Source: Micromonospora sp. CCTCC AA 2012012 (lineage in GTDB: Bacteria; Actinomycetota; Actinomycetes; Mycobacteriales; Micromonosporaceae). From it: a stretch of DNA of 64,000 bases. Location: assembly GCF_040499845.1 (NCBI RefSeq), contig NZ_CP159342.1, forward strand, positions 3,100,001 through 3,164,000, read 5' to 3'. Positions 39,100 through 46,394 of this stretch are shown one piece after another. Both the position numbers and the translations under genes were made by a program. The notes beneath the pieces are model-generated. The model made no database searches and was not told the DNA's origin. It saw nothing but the letters and a program-made list of their open reading frames with translations. Positions within the stretch are counted from its first letter, which is position 1, and each line of letters begins with the position of its first letter.

Positions 39100-40533
39100 A
39101 TGTACACGGTTGCGCAGCTCATAGGTGGAGTGTGGGGCGCGGGTGGCGCGGGAGGGGAGCTGGTCGTACACGATCCGGCGGACGGCTCCCCGGTGACCAC
39201 CGTGCCGGTGGCGACGGCGGACGAGGTGGCCAAGGCCGTCGAGGCCGCGCGCGGCGCGGCGGCGGAGTGGGCGGCGACCGCCCCGGCGGAGCGGGCCGCG
39301 GCGCTGCACCGCGCCGCGGACGCGGTGGAGGCCGCCGCCGAGGACCTGGCGCGGGCCACCACGGCGGAGATGGGCAAGCCGCTGGACGACGCCCGCGGCG
39401 GTGTCGCGGCCGGCGTCGGCACCCTGCGGCAGTACGCGGAGCTGGGTCCCGTCCGCGGCGGCCGGACGCTGCACGGCGGCACTGACGCCATCGACTTCAT
39501 GGCCCCCGGACCGCGGGGCGTGGTCGCCGCGATCACCCCCTGGAACGACCCGGTGGCGGTCTCCTGCGGGCTGCTCGGCGCCGCGCTGGTCACCGGCAAC
39601 GTGGTGCTGTACAAGCCGAGCGAGCGGACCCCCGGGACCGGCTGGCTGCTGGCGAAGGCCCTCGACTCGGCGCTGCCGGCCGGGGTGCTCTCGCTGCTCA
39701 CCGGCGGCCCCGAGGTGGGCGCGGCACTGGCCGGCCAGGAGGTCGACGTGGTGGCCCACGTCGGCTCCACCGCCACCGGCCGCGCCATCGCCGCCGCCGG
39801 GGCGCGCACCGGCGCGAAGGTGCTGCTGGAGAACGGCGGCAGCGACCCGCTGGTGGTGGACGCCGACGTCGACCCGGTCTGGGCGGCCGAGCAGGCGGCG
39901 CTGGGGTGCTTCGCCAACGCCGGGCAGATCTGCGTGGCGGTGGAACGGATCTATGTGCACCGGGACGTCGCGGAGGACTTCGTGGCCGCGCTGGTGCAGC
40001 GGGCCGAGGCGCTCACCCTGGGCGCCGGCCGGGACCCGGAGACGCAGCTCGGGCCGCTGGTGGACCGGCGGCACCGGGACCACGTGCACGGTCAGGTCAC
40101 CGCCGCGGTGGCCGAGGGGGCGCGGGTGCGGACCGGCGGGACGGTGCCGGACGGCCCCGGGGCCTTCTATCCGGCCACCGTGGTGACCGACTGCCGGCAC
40201 GAGATGACGCTGGTCCGCGAGGAGACGTTCGGGCCGGTCGCCCCGGTGATCGTGGTCGACTCGTTCAGCGAGGGGCTGCGCTGCGCCGCCGACTCGCCGT
40301 ACGGGCTGGCGGCCACGGTGCTCACCGGGTCGATGAGTCACGCCCAGCGGGCCTGGCGGGAACTGCCGGTCGGCACCGTCAAGATCAACGCGGTCTTCGG
40401 CGGCGCGCCGGGCGGTGCCGCGCAGCCGCGCCAGGGCAGCGGCCAGGGCTTCGGGTACGGCCCCGAGCTGCTGGACGAGTTCAGCACGGTCAAGGCGGTG
40501 CACATCGAGGCGCCCGGGGGCGGCCACTGGTGA
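39100..40533 (+). CDS. Aldehyde dehydrogenase family protein
   Basis: 477-residue NAD(P)+-dependent dehydrogenase. Catalytic Cys278 (NAGQICVA), general base Glu244 (LLENGGSDP, where most relatives read ELGG), TPWND, YKPSE and ETFGPVAPV are visible. The C-terminus is ordinary for the family. The promoter is SigB-like with only 10 nt between -10 and ATG, suggesting induction by stress, perhaps to remove reactive aldehydes. Followed by a strong terminator before the convergent ChaB gene. Confidence 0.92.
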   Translation: MYTVAQLIGGVWGAGGAGGELVVHDPADGSPVTTVPVATADEVAKAVEAARGAAAEWAATAPAERAAALHRAADAVEAAAEDLARATTAEMGKPLDDARGGVAAGVGTLRQYAELGPVRGGRTLHGGTDAIDFMAPGPRGVVAAITPWNDPVAVSCGLLGAALVTGNVVLYKPSERTPGTGWLLAKALDSALPAGVLSLLTGGPEVGAALAGQEVDVVAHVGSTATGRAIAAAGARTGAKVLLENGGSDPLVVDADVDPVWAAEQAALGCFANAGQICVAVERIYVHRDVAEDFVAALVQRAEALTLGAGRDPETQLGPLVDRRHRDHVHGQVTAAVAEGARVRTGGTVPDGPGAFYPATVVTDCRHEMTLVREETFGPVAPVIVVDSFSEGLRCAADSPYGLAATVLTGSMSHAQRAWRELPVGTVKINAVFGGAPGGAAQPRQGSGQGFGYGPELLDEFSTVKAVHIEAPGGGHW

Positions 40534-40548
40534 CCCGTCGACCGACGA

Positions 40549-40582
40549 CGGGAGCCCGGGACCGGCTGGTCCCGGGCTCCCG
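40549..40582. terminator. Bidirectional terminator, 15-bp perfect stem
   Basis: CGGGAGCCCGGGACC / GGTCCCGGGCTCCCG with a GGCT loop, between convergent genes. Confidence 0.85.
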
Positions 40583-40593
40583 TGTGTCGTACG

Positions 40594-40998
40594 TCAGCGG
40601 CCGCCGCGCGCCTTGCGGGTCGCGTTGGTGTTGGCCTTCTCGATGGCCTTGACCAGTTCCGGCTTGGTCATCCGGGACCGGCCCGGCACGTCCAGCTTCT
40701 TCGCCACCTCCATCAGGTGGTCCTTGGTGGCGTTGGCGTCCACGCCGCCGGCGGTGGGTGCCCGCCGGGCCGGTCCGCCGCCCTCGGCCTGCCGGTCGCT
40801 CGGGCCCTTGCGGCCCTTCGGCTCCCAGTGGTCGCCGACCTTCTCGAACTCGTGCTTCACGGCGGCGAACGCGGTGCGGTGGGCCCGCTCTCCCTCGCCG
40901 TACGTCTCCACCGCCGAGTCGTGCGTCTTCTCCCATGTGCGCTGGGCCTTCTCCGGGGAGCGCCGCAGCGTGCTGGGCAGTACCTCGCGCCCGGGCAT
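40594..40998 (-). CDS. ChaB-domain protein with C-terminal Rho-N/SAP-like domain
   Basis: 134 residues: N-terminal ChaB domain (about 1-60; LPSTLRRSPEKAQRTWEKTHDSAVETYGEGERAHRTAFAAVK), a basic Pro/Gly linker, and a C-terminal Rho-N-like helix-extended domain (NATKDHLMEVAKKLDVPGRSRMTKPELVKAIEKAN) of the kind that binds nucleic acid. Common stress-associated architecture in actinobacteria. Two good purine-rich ribosome sites upstream (GGAGGAGGA and AGGAGGTGA). Promoter is SigB-like (GTTT-N15-GGGAAC) and divergent from that of yihY. Confidence 0.88.
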   Translation of the reverse strand: MPGREVLPSTLRRSPEKAQRTWEKTHDSAVETYGEGERAHRTAFAAVKHEFEKVGDHWEPKGRKGPSDRQAEGGGPARRAPTAGGVDANATKDHLMEVAKKLDVPGRSRMTKPELVKAIEKANTNATRKARGGR

Positions 40999-41034
40999 CT
41001 CGTCCTCCTCCGCGTCAACGGGTCACCTCCTGAG

Positions 41035-41059
41035 GTTCCCGCCCGGGACCGGGACAAAC
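41035..41059 (-). promoter_or_regulatory. SigB/SigF-type promoter of the ChaB/Rho-N gene
   Basis: Minus strand GGTTT (41060-41056), 15-nt spacer, GGGAAC (41040-41035); one mismatch in the -10. Confidence 0.5.
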
Positions 41060-41068
41060 CGGCACCCC

Positions 41069-41094
41069 GTTTGTCGATTTTTCGCCCGGGGTAC
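41069..41094 (+). promoter_or_regulatory. SigB/SigF-type promoter of the YihY gene
   Basis: GTTT (41069-41072), 16-nt spacer, GGGTAC (41089-41094), 53 nt upstream of ATG 41148, so a normal leader follows. Confidence 0.65.
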
Positions 41095-41147
41095 CGGCTC
41101 TGGCACGCGGCGGGGGTGCGCCCGGGCGCGGGACACAGGGAGCGGTC

Positions 41148-42125
41148 ATGGCAGCGACGAGTCAGCCGGTGGTCACCGACCGGCAGCAGGCCCGGATCCC
41201 CCGCCGGATGCGCCAGCTGAGCTGGGCGACCTGGCGCGGGGTGCTGGTCCGCAGCGGGCGGAACTTCGTCAAGGACAACTGCGCGGACTGGGCCGCCGCG
41301 CTCACCTACTACGGGGTGCTGGCGCTCTTCCCCTCCACCATCGTGGTGGTCGCGCTGGTCGGTCTCGTCTCCGACGGGGAACGGACCGTGGACACCCTGA
41401 TCGGGCTGGCCCGGGACGTGGGCGCCGGCTCGGTGGTCGGCAACGAGGGCTTCGTCGACGTGATCCGCGGCGTGGTCGACCAGCAGAGCTCGGCGCGGGT
41501 GCTGCTGAGTTTCGGTCTGCTCGGCGCCCTGTGGTCGGCGTCCGGCTTCATCGGGGCGTTCACCCGCGCCTCCAACGCCATCTACGGCGTCGAGGAGGGG
41601 CGGCCCTTCTACCGGCTGCGGCCGTTGCAGATCGGGCTGGCCGGGTTGTCGCTGCTGCTGCTGGCGGTGGTGGCCGTCGCGCTGATCGTCAGTGGTCCGG
41701 TGACCGACGCGGTCGGCGACCTGGTGCACGCCGGCGGGTTGGCCCGTACGGTGTGGAGCGTGGCGAAGTGGCCGGTGCTCGCCCTGCTGATGATGACCCT
41801 GCTGTCGCTGCTGTTCTGGATCGCCCCGAACGTGCGGCAGCCCCGGTTCCGCTGGCTCACCCCGGGTGGCGGCCTCGCCCTGCTCGCCTGGGTGCTCGCC
41901 TCCTTCGGCTTCGGCCTCTACGTGTCGAACTTCGCCTCGTACGACGTGACCTACGGCAGCCTGGGCGCGGTCATCGCCTTCCTGGTCTGGCTCTATCTGT
42001 CGAACTGCGCGTTGATGCTCGGTGTCCAGGTCAACGCCGAGCTGCAGCGCGGCCGGGTGCTCCAGTCCGGCGCCGGTGACCCGGGCGAGCCGGTGCTGCC
42101 GCCCAAGGCCCCGGCCGATTCGTGA
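41148..42125 (+). CDS. YihY/BrkB-family inner-membrane protein
   Basis: 325 residues with six membrane helices. YihY signatures: DNCADWAAALTYYGVLALFP near residue 44, WSASGFIGAFTRASNAIYGVEEGRP, and GAVIAFLVWLYLSNCALMLGVQVNAEL at the C-terminal side. Family members are sometimes mislabelled ribonuclease BN; transport function is unproven. Long basic N-terminus. Stress-sigma promoter upstream; GGG...GGAGC purine stretch near ATG 41148. Confidence 0.9.
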   Translation: MAATSQPVVTDRQQARIPRRMRQLSWATWRGVLVRSGRNFVKDNCADWAAALTYYGVLALFPSTIVVVALVGLVSDGERTVDTLIGLARDVGAGSVVGNEGFVDVIRGVVDQQSSARVLLSFGLLGALWSASGFIGAFTRASNAIYGVEEGRPFYRLRPLQIGLAGLSLLLLAVVAVALIVSGPVTDAVGDLVHAGGLARTVWSVAKWPVLALLMMTLLSLLFWIAPNVRQPRFRWLTPGGGLALLAWVLASFGFGLYVSNFASYDVTYGSLGAVIAFLVWLYLSNCALMLGVQVNAELQRGRVLQSGAGDPGEPVLPPKAPADS

Positions 42126-42155
42126 CCGGATGACCGGCTTCACGGTCCGGCCCCG

Positions 42156-42180
42156 GTTTACCGGCCGCCCGCTCGGGCAT
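42156..42180 (+). promoter_or_regulatory. SigB/SigF-type promoter of the DUF2795 gene
   Basis: GGTTT (42155-42159), 15-nt spacer after GTTT, GGGCAT (42175-42180), ATG 10 nt later. Confidence 0.6.
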
Positions 42181-42190
42181 CCCAGACGGC

Positions 42191-42607
42191 ATGGAACGTG
42201 GCAGCAGCAAGCACTCACCCAGGGTCGACGAGCAGATGAGCCAGGAGGTCGCCGGGCTCGTCCAGGGTCCGGGGACCGGCGGCTCCCGGGTGGACGAGTT
42301 CCGTCAGCCGGAGCCGGCGGGCGAGGACCAGCCGGAGGCGACCACCGCCCCGGCCGGCGAGCTGCGCACCGGTGCCCCGCAGGGGATGAGCTCGCAGGAC
42401 GTGGAGGCGCGCAGCCGCCTCGGCCGGTTCATCACCATGACCGCCCTGCCCGGTGACCGGGAGGCGCTGGTCGCCAACGCCCGCGAGAACGAGGCCCCGG
42501 CCGACATCGTCGCGGCGTTGGAGCGACTGCCGGAGGGCACCCGTTACCAGACGATTTCCGAGGTGTGGGCCGCCCTCGGGCACAAGAACGAGACGACGCG
42601 CTGGTGA
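42191..42607 (+). CDS. DUF2795 protein
   Basis: 138 residues. Disordered N-terminal half rich in Gln/Glu/Pro, then the DUF2795 domain (about 75-135; RLGRFITMTALPGDREALVANARENEAPADIVAALERLPEGTRYQTISEVWAAL), a small helical repeat found in stress loci. ATG 42191 lies 10 nt after a SigB-like -10, fitting a leaderless start; ATG 42236 is the alternative. The SRPBCC gene 52 bp downstream is likely co-transcribed. Confidence 0.85.
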   Translation: MERGSSKHSPRVDEQMSQEVAGLVQGPGTGGSRVDEFRQPEPAGEDQPEATTAPAGELRTGAPQGMSSQDVEARSRLGRFITMTALPGDREALVANARENEAPADIVAALERLPEGTRYQTISEVWAALGHKNETTRW

Positions 42608-42659
42608 CCGGATCGGCCCACGATCCGGAGCGTCACCGGCGGCAGAGGAGGAAATCCTG

Positions 42660-43121
42660 ATGAGCGGCGTAATGGAGCACGTGGACGTCTCCGTCCCGAT
42701 CCGGACCGCGTACGACCAGTGGACCCAGTTCGAGGAGTTCCCCCACTTCATGGAGGGGGTCCAGGAGGTCCGGCAGCTCTCCGACACGATGACCCACTGG
42801 ACGGTGGAGATCGCCGGGGTCAAGCGCGAGTTCGACGCCGAGATCACCGAGCAGCTGCCCGACGAGCGGGTCGCCTGGAAGTCCACGGGCGGCACCCAGC
42901 ACGCCGGTGTGGTGACCTTCCACCGGTTGGACGAGAACGACACCCGGGTCACCCTCCAGCTGGAGTTCGAGCCGCACGGTGTGGTCGAGAAGGCGGGCGA
43001 CAAGCTGGGCGTCGTCGACCGCCGGGCCAAGGGCGACCTGGAGCGGTTCAAGCAGTTCATCGAGCGGCGCGGCCAGGAGACCGGTGCCTGGCGCGGCTCG
43101 GTGGACCGACCCACCCCGTGA
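42660..43121 (+). CDS. SRPBCC-family (cyclase/dehydrase-like) protein
   Basis: 153 residues: SGVMEHVDVSVPIRTAYDQWTQFEEFPHFMEGVQEVRQLSDTMTHW is a very typical cyclase/dehydrase opening, with a C-terminal helix DRRAKGDLERFKQFIERRGQETGAWRG. Helix-grip fold for a small lipid-like ligand; enzymatic activity not implied. Strong AGGAGG 6 nt upstream of ATG 42660. Likely in the SigB-type operon with DUF2795. Confidence 0.9.
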   Translation: MSGVMEHVDVSVPIRTAYDQWTQFEEFPHFMEGVQEVRQLSDTMTHWTVEIAGVKREFDAEITEQLPDERVAWKSTGGTQHAGVVTFHRLDENDTRVTLQLEFEPHGVVEKAGDKLGVVDRRAKGDLERFKQFIERRGQETGAWRGSVDRPTP

Positions 43122-43174
43122 TCTGCTGATCCCCCGCACACGACACGTCCGACGGCGGTGGCCCCCCGGCGGCC

Positions 43175-43199
43175 GTTTGCGATCACCGGCCCCGGGTAC
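43175..43199 (+). promoter_or_regulatory. SigB/SigF-type promoter of a small acidic gene
   Basis: GTTT (43175-43178), 15-nt spacer, GGGTAC (43194-43199), ATG 9 nt later. Confidence 0.65.
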
Positions 43200-43208
43200 C
43201 GCAACGGA

Positions 43209-43472
43209 ATGACCGACAACGACAGCCACGTCTGGCGCGACGAGGACCGCACCCCCCTGCACGAGCTGGACCGGGCGATCGCCCGGTCGACCCTCGACGG
43301 GCAGGCCGACGACGTCACCGGCAACGACGCGGGTGAGGAGGCCGCCTTCGGGCACGGGCCGGAGGCGGTGGACCGGGGCGCCGGACCGGAGGCCGAGCGG
43401 CGGGAGATGACCGACGCCGACCGCGCCTACCGGCCCTCGACGACGGGACGGACCGGCCCGGACAGCATGTGA
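43209..43472 (+). CDS. Small acidic hydrophilic protein, unknown function
   Basis: 87 residues, rich in Asp/Glu/Arg/Gly, with no membrane segment or Cys; probably intrinsically disordered. ATG 43209 is supported by the GTTT-N15-GGGTAC promoter ending 9 nt before it, implying a leaderless stress mRNA. No family recognised. The 18-bp minisatellite lies about 70 bp downstream. Confidence 0.6.
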   Translation: MTDNDSHVWRDEDRTPLHELDRAIARSTLDGQADDVTGNDAGEEAAFGHGPEAVDRGAGPEAERREMTDADRAYRPSTTGRTGPDSM

Positions 43473-43542
43473 GCCGGCCGCCGGGCGCCACCGGGCGCCC
43501 GACCCGGCACGCCCGCCTCGGCCCGGCGGCACGCGGGGCCGA

Positions 43543-43686
43543 GGCGGCGCGGCTCAGCCCGGCGGCGCGGCTCAGCCCGGCGGCGCGGCTCAGCCCGGCG
43601 GCGCGGCTCAGCCCGGCGGCGCGGCTCAGCCCGGCGGCGCGGCTCAGCCCGGCGGCGCGGCTCAGCCCGGCGGCGCGGTTCAGCCC
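43543..43686. repeat. 18-bp minisatellite, eight head-to-tail copies
   Basis: Unit GGCGGCGCGGCTCAGCCC repeated exactly eight times; units 1-7 are identical and the last differs by a C-to-T at 43679. The unit is a multiple of 3, so open frames run through (AARLSP on plus, AAGLSR on minus). Each copy also carries a TGA in one minus frame. Probably expandable by slippage. Confidence 0.95.
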
Positions 43687-43931
43687 GCCGTGGCGGCGGA
43701 CCCCGCGACCCGCTCCCCCGGCCCGCCGGGGGCGACCGGGGCGACGGGGGCGCCGACCGGGACGCCCGGCGTCATCGCCGGCACGACCCGGGCCGCCGCG
43801 ACGGGAACCGGGGCCCGACCCCGCCAGGCGCGCACGCTGAGCGCGAACGCGGTCGCGAGGGCGAGCTGGGCCGCCGCGACGATCCCGTGCCCCCGCCGCC
43901 AACTCAGGCCGGCCCCGAACGGCCCGGTCAT
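43680..43931 (-). CDS. Putative small membrane protein ending inside the minisatellite
   Basis: 83 residues with one hydrophobic helix (about 16-33; GIVAAAQLALATAFALSVRAW) and a Val/Pro/Ala-rich tail. It stops at the TGA within the last 18-bp repeat copy. No good ribosome site; ORFs in the other frames are low-complexity readings of the repeat. Real but uncertain; function unknown. Confidence 0.4.
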   Translation of the reverse strand: MTGPFGAGLSWRRGHGIVAAAQLALATAFALSVRAWRGRAPVPVAAARVVPAMTPGVPVGAPVAPVAPGGPGERVAGSAATAG

Positions 43932-44108
43932 GATCAGCGGGCCGATCGCCGCCGATCCCGCCGTATCAGGTCAGATCGGCGGACGGCTCCGATTGGATCC
44001 CCCGAATCGGTAAAAAATGCGGTCCAGACGGTTGAGGAAACGGACAGCCCATCCAGAATCGGCCGAACGGGTGACGGCAGAGCGGGGGCTTCGCGCAAGA
44101 CTTTCGGG

Positions 44109-44321
44109 ATGCAACAGGGCTCCGGCATTCTCACCCCACGTCAGCGTCGCCTGGCCTGGCTGGGCTTCCTGCTCGCCGCCGTTCAGGCACCCGTCGCCGC
44201 GAAATTCGTGGCGGACAGCTCCTGGCTGTTCAGCCTCTGCGTCGCGCTGATGGTGGCGACCGTGATCATCGCGGACGACGCCTCCCGGCGGCAGCCGGCG
44301 CAGGCCCGCTCCTCCGACTAG
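44109..44321 (+). CDS. Small membrane protein, unknown function
   Basis: 70 residues: basic start (MQQGSGILTPRQRRLAWLG), helix 1 (about 19-33), helix 2 (about 40-58) and a polar tail. The upstream 100 bases are unusually AT-rich (GGTAAAAAATGCGG) as for a promoter, though no clear hexamers stand out. The stop overlaps the convergent gene by 4 bp. Confidence 0.5.
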   Translation: MQQGSGILTPRQRRLAWLGFLLAAVQAPVAAKFVADSSWLFSLCVALMVATVIIADDASRRQPAQARSSD

Positions 44322-44764
44322 GCGTCCCCGCCGGGGCGCGCCTCGTGCCCCGGCCTCCCGTGGGTGCGGCGGCGCTCCTTCATCTCCGCCTCGTACAGGT
44401 GGCGTCGGCCGTCGACCAGCTCGTCACGGGCCTGGCGGTCCAGCTCGCGGAAGAGCGCGTAGTAGCCGTCGTCGAAGTCCTCGACGATCTGGAACGTCCA
44501 GCGTCCGGCGATCACGTTGCGCCCCAGCAGGTCCCGGCCGATCCGTTCGGCGATCCCGTCGTGCCCGGCCTTGCGGAAGAGCTCCACCGCGTCGTCGAGC
44601 ATCAGGTCGGCGTGACCCACGAGCTGGTGCAGCGAATAGAGGTGGCCGCGTACCCGCTCCACGGTCTCCAGGGCCTCGCTCAGCTTGCCGAGCGCCTCGA
44701 CCGTGTCGTCGCTCACGCCGGCAGGTCGCCGGTGCGCCTCGTCGGGTCCGTCGACGTGTCCCAT
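44318..44764 (-). CDS. Hypothetical protein, helical, unknown function
   Basis: 148 residues, largely alpha-helical and acidic/basic mixed, no signal or membrane segment. It contains LSEALETVERVRGHLYSLHQLVGHADLMLDDAVELFRKAG, an amphipathic run that could be coiled coil or a helical bundle. ATG 44764 is supported by GGGGAGG 6 nt upstream. No family recognised. Confidence 0.75.
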   Translation of the reverse strand: MGHVDGPDEAHRRPAGVSDDTVEALGKLSEALETVERVRGHLYSLHQLVGHADLMLDDAVELFRKAGHDGIAERIGRDLLGRNVIAGRWTFQIVEDFDDGYYALFRELDRQARDELVDGRRHLYEAEMKERRRTHGRPGHEARPGGDA

Positions 44765-44914
44765 TCCGGTCCTCCCCGGGTCGGCTGCGCGGGTTCGCGT
44801 GGTTTCCCTTCTGCCCCCTCCCGGCCGGGTCAATCCCGTCGGGGGACGCCGGACGACCGGCGGCGGACCCCGCCATCGGCCGGTCGGCCGAGGTCGCGCC
44901 GGTCGCGCGACGAT

Positions 44915-44920
44915 TAGCCT
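44915..44920 (+). promoter_or_regulatory. -10 hexamer TAGCCT
   Basis: Ends 8 nt before ATG 44929; leaderless geometry. Confidence 0.45.
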
Positions 44921-44928
44921 CGGTCACC

Positions 44929-45288
44929 ATGCGTGTGCCGTACAACCGGGTCGTGACCCGTTCCGCCGCGGGCTCCGCGCGGTCCGCCCTCGCCGTGCTC
45001 ACCGCCTCCGTCGGCACGGCGGGCCTCGCCGCGGCCGCCGCCCGCCCCGGCCTGCTGGCCATGGTCGACCAGCACGCGGCCGCCGTCCGGGACAGCCTCG
45101 GCGGCGACCGCCGGCCCCTGACGGTGGCCGCGCTCGCCGGGTACGCCGAAGGCGTCCGCTCGGCCGCCCTGGAGCACGGCTGGCAGCCCCCGGCCGACCT
45201 GGACTGGTCGGAGCCGGACTGGCTGCGGCTGCGCCTGCTGGCGGTCTGCGCGCTGGCCCGGTCGCTGGACCCGCGGCACCTGGCCTGA
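44929..45288 (+). CDS. Conserved hypothetical protein (DUF6401-like)
   Basis: 119 residues: Ala-rich N-terminal region with a weak hydrophobic helix (about 17-37), then a helical domain with a repeated Asp/Glu/Trp pattern (PADLDWSEPDWLRLRLLAVCALA). The sequence resembles a short family common in Micromonospora; annotation as DUF6401 is a guess. Likely leaderless from TAGCCT. Function unknown. Confidence 0.65.
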   Translation: MRVPYNRVVTRSAAGSARSALAVLTASVGTAGLAAAAARPGLLAMVDQHAAAVRDSLGGDRRPLTVAALAGYAEGVRSAALEHGWQPPADLDWSEPDWLRLRLLAVCALARSLDPRHLA

Positions 45289-45346
45289 ACACGGCGGAGG
45301 GCGCCCGCGATCACCCCGCGGACACCCTCCCTCGCAACCCCCCGGA

Positions 45347-46192
45347 TCAGCCGTTCGGCCGCCGGAACTGCTGGGTCTGGTCGCCCATCGGACGGGCACC
45401 GGTCATCGAGGACTCCGGCATCACCTGGGTCCGCTGACCACCCCGGTCGGCCATGTGGCGCTCGTAGTCGCTGCGCCCGGCGCCCTGCGCCTGACGGTTC
45501 TCCCGGATCGCCCGGGACTCCTCGGCGGCCCGGTCGAGCCAGCCGTCCCAGCGGCTCTGCATCGGCTTCACCAGACCACCGCCGACGCCGACGATCAGGA
45601 TGCCGGCCACCGTGGCGAGCACCGCGATCAGCACCGGCGTGGTGACGGTGGTGGCGATGCCCACCTGGTTGAGCGCGGCGATCACACCGAGCGCCAGGAT
45701 GAAGACCGCTACCAGGTCACCGAGGATCTTGCCGTAGGAGAGCCCACCCAGCGCGCCGGTGACCAGGTCCCGGACGGCGTTGGCGATGGCGGCGGCGACG
45801 ACCACGATGACGATCGCCACGAACGCCCGCGGCAGCCAGGAGATCACTCCCCGGATCAGGTCACTGATCGCGTTGGGTCCCCACACCCCGAAGGCGAACT
45901 GCAGGGTGAACAGCAGCACCGCGTAGTAGGCCAGTTTGGCCAGGATGTCGCTGGCGTCGTACTTCGTTCTCTCGAGTGCGCGTTTGATGCCACCACGTTC
46001 GACCGCGCGGTCGAACCCCACCCGTTCCAGTGCGGCGTCCACGATCTTGAGGACGGCTCGGGCGATGAGCCACCCCACCACGAGGATCACGATGAACGCG
46101 ATGGCCCTCGGGATGAAGAGCAGCACCGACCTCCAGAAATCGGTCAGGGCGGCACCGATGTCGGCCTGCCCGACCGCGACGGTCCTAGGCAT
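45347..46192 (-). CDS. Mechanosensitive-channel-like protein with TM_helix repeats (CmpX-type)
   Basis: 281 residues: about five membrane helices in two TM_helix repeats (VLLFIPRAIAFIVILVVGWLIARAV and ISWLPRAFVAIVIVVVAAAIANAVRDL), a conserved GGIKRALERTKYDASDILAKLAYYAVLL loop, then a polar Arg/Gln/Gly tail. Related to small MscS-like proteins without a full MscS beta-domain. AGGAAGGGA upstream of ATG 46192; a weaker SigB-like promoter lies about 40 nt upstream. Confidence 0.85.
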   Translation of the reverse strand: MPRTVAVGQADIGAALTDFWRSVLLFIPRAIAFIVILVVGWLIARAVLKIVDAALERVGFDRAVERGGIKRALERTKYDASDILAKLAYYAVLLFTLQFAFGVWGPNAISDLIRGVISWLPRAFVAIVIVVVAAAIANAVRDLVTGALGGLSYGKILGDLVAVFILALGVIAALNQVGIATTVTTPVLIAVLATVAGILIVGVGGGLVKPMQSRWDGWLDRAAEESRAIRENRQAQGAGRSDYERHMADRGGQRTQVMPESSMTGARPMGDQTQQFRRPNG

Positions 46193-46229
46193 GGGTGTCC
46201 CTTCCTGTCGCGTGAATTGCGACGCCCGC

Positions 46230-46254
46230 ATACCCGGTCGTCCCGGTGGCACGC
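46230..46254 (-). promoter_or_regulatory. Weak SigB-like promoter of the TM-helix channel gene
   Basis: Minus strand GCGT (46254-46251), 15-nt spacer, GGGTAT (46235-46230). The -10 is perfect; the -35 matches only the loose GNNT form. Confidence 0.35.
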
Positions 46255-46382
46255 CGCACCGGCCACCAGCAATTTCCCGACAGCGCCGCCGAAACCGGCC
46301 CTGACCTGCCGTTCTGCCCATGTTCCGCGACCGGGACGGCCGGTCACCGGGCATGATCGGAACGTCCCCGGGACGCTCCGGT

Positions 46383-46388
46383 TAGGCT
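46383..46388 (+). promoter_or_regulatory. -10 hexamer TAGGCT of the SpoIIE-type gene
   Basis: Ends 6 nt before ATG 46395; leaderless geometry. Confidence 0.5.
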
Positions 46389-46394
46389 GCGTTC

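Noticed and set aside
43469..43840. Repeat-encoded ORFs (AARLSP or AAGLSR peptides)
   Set aside because: They are only translations of the 18-bp minisatellite, with no independent start or family support.
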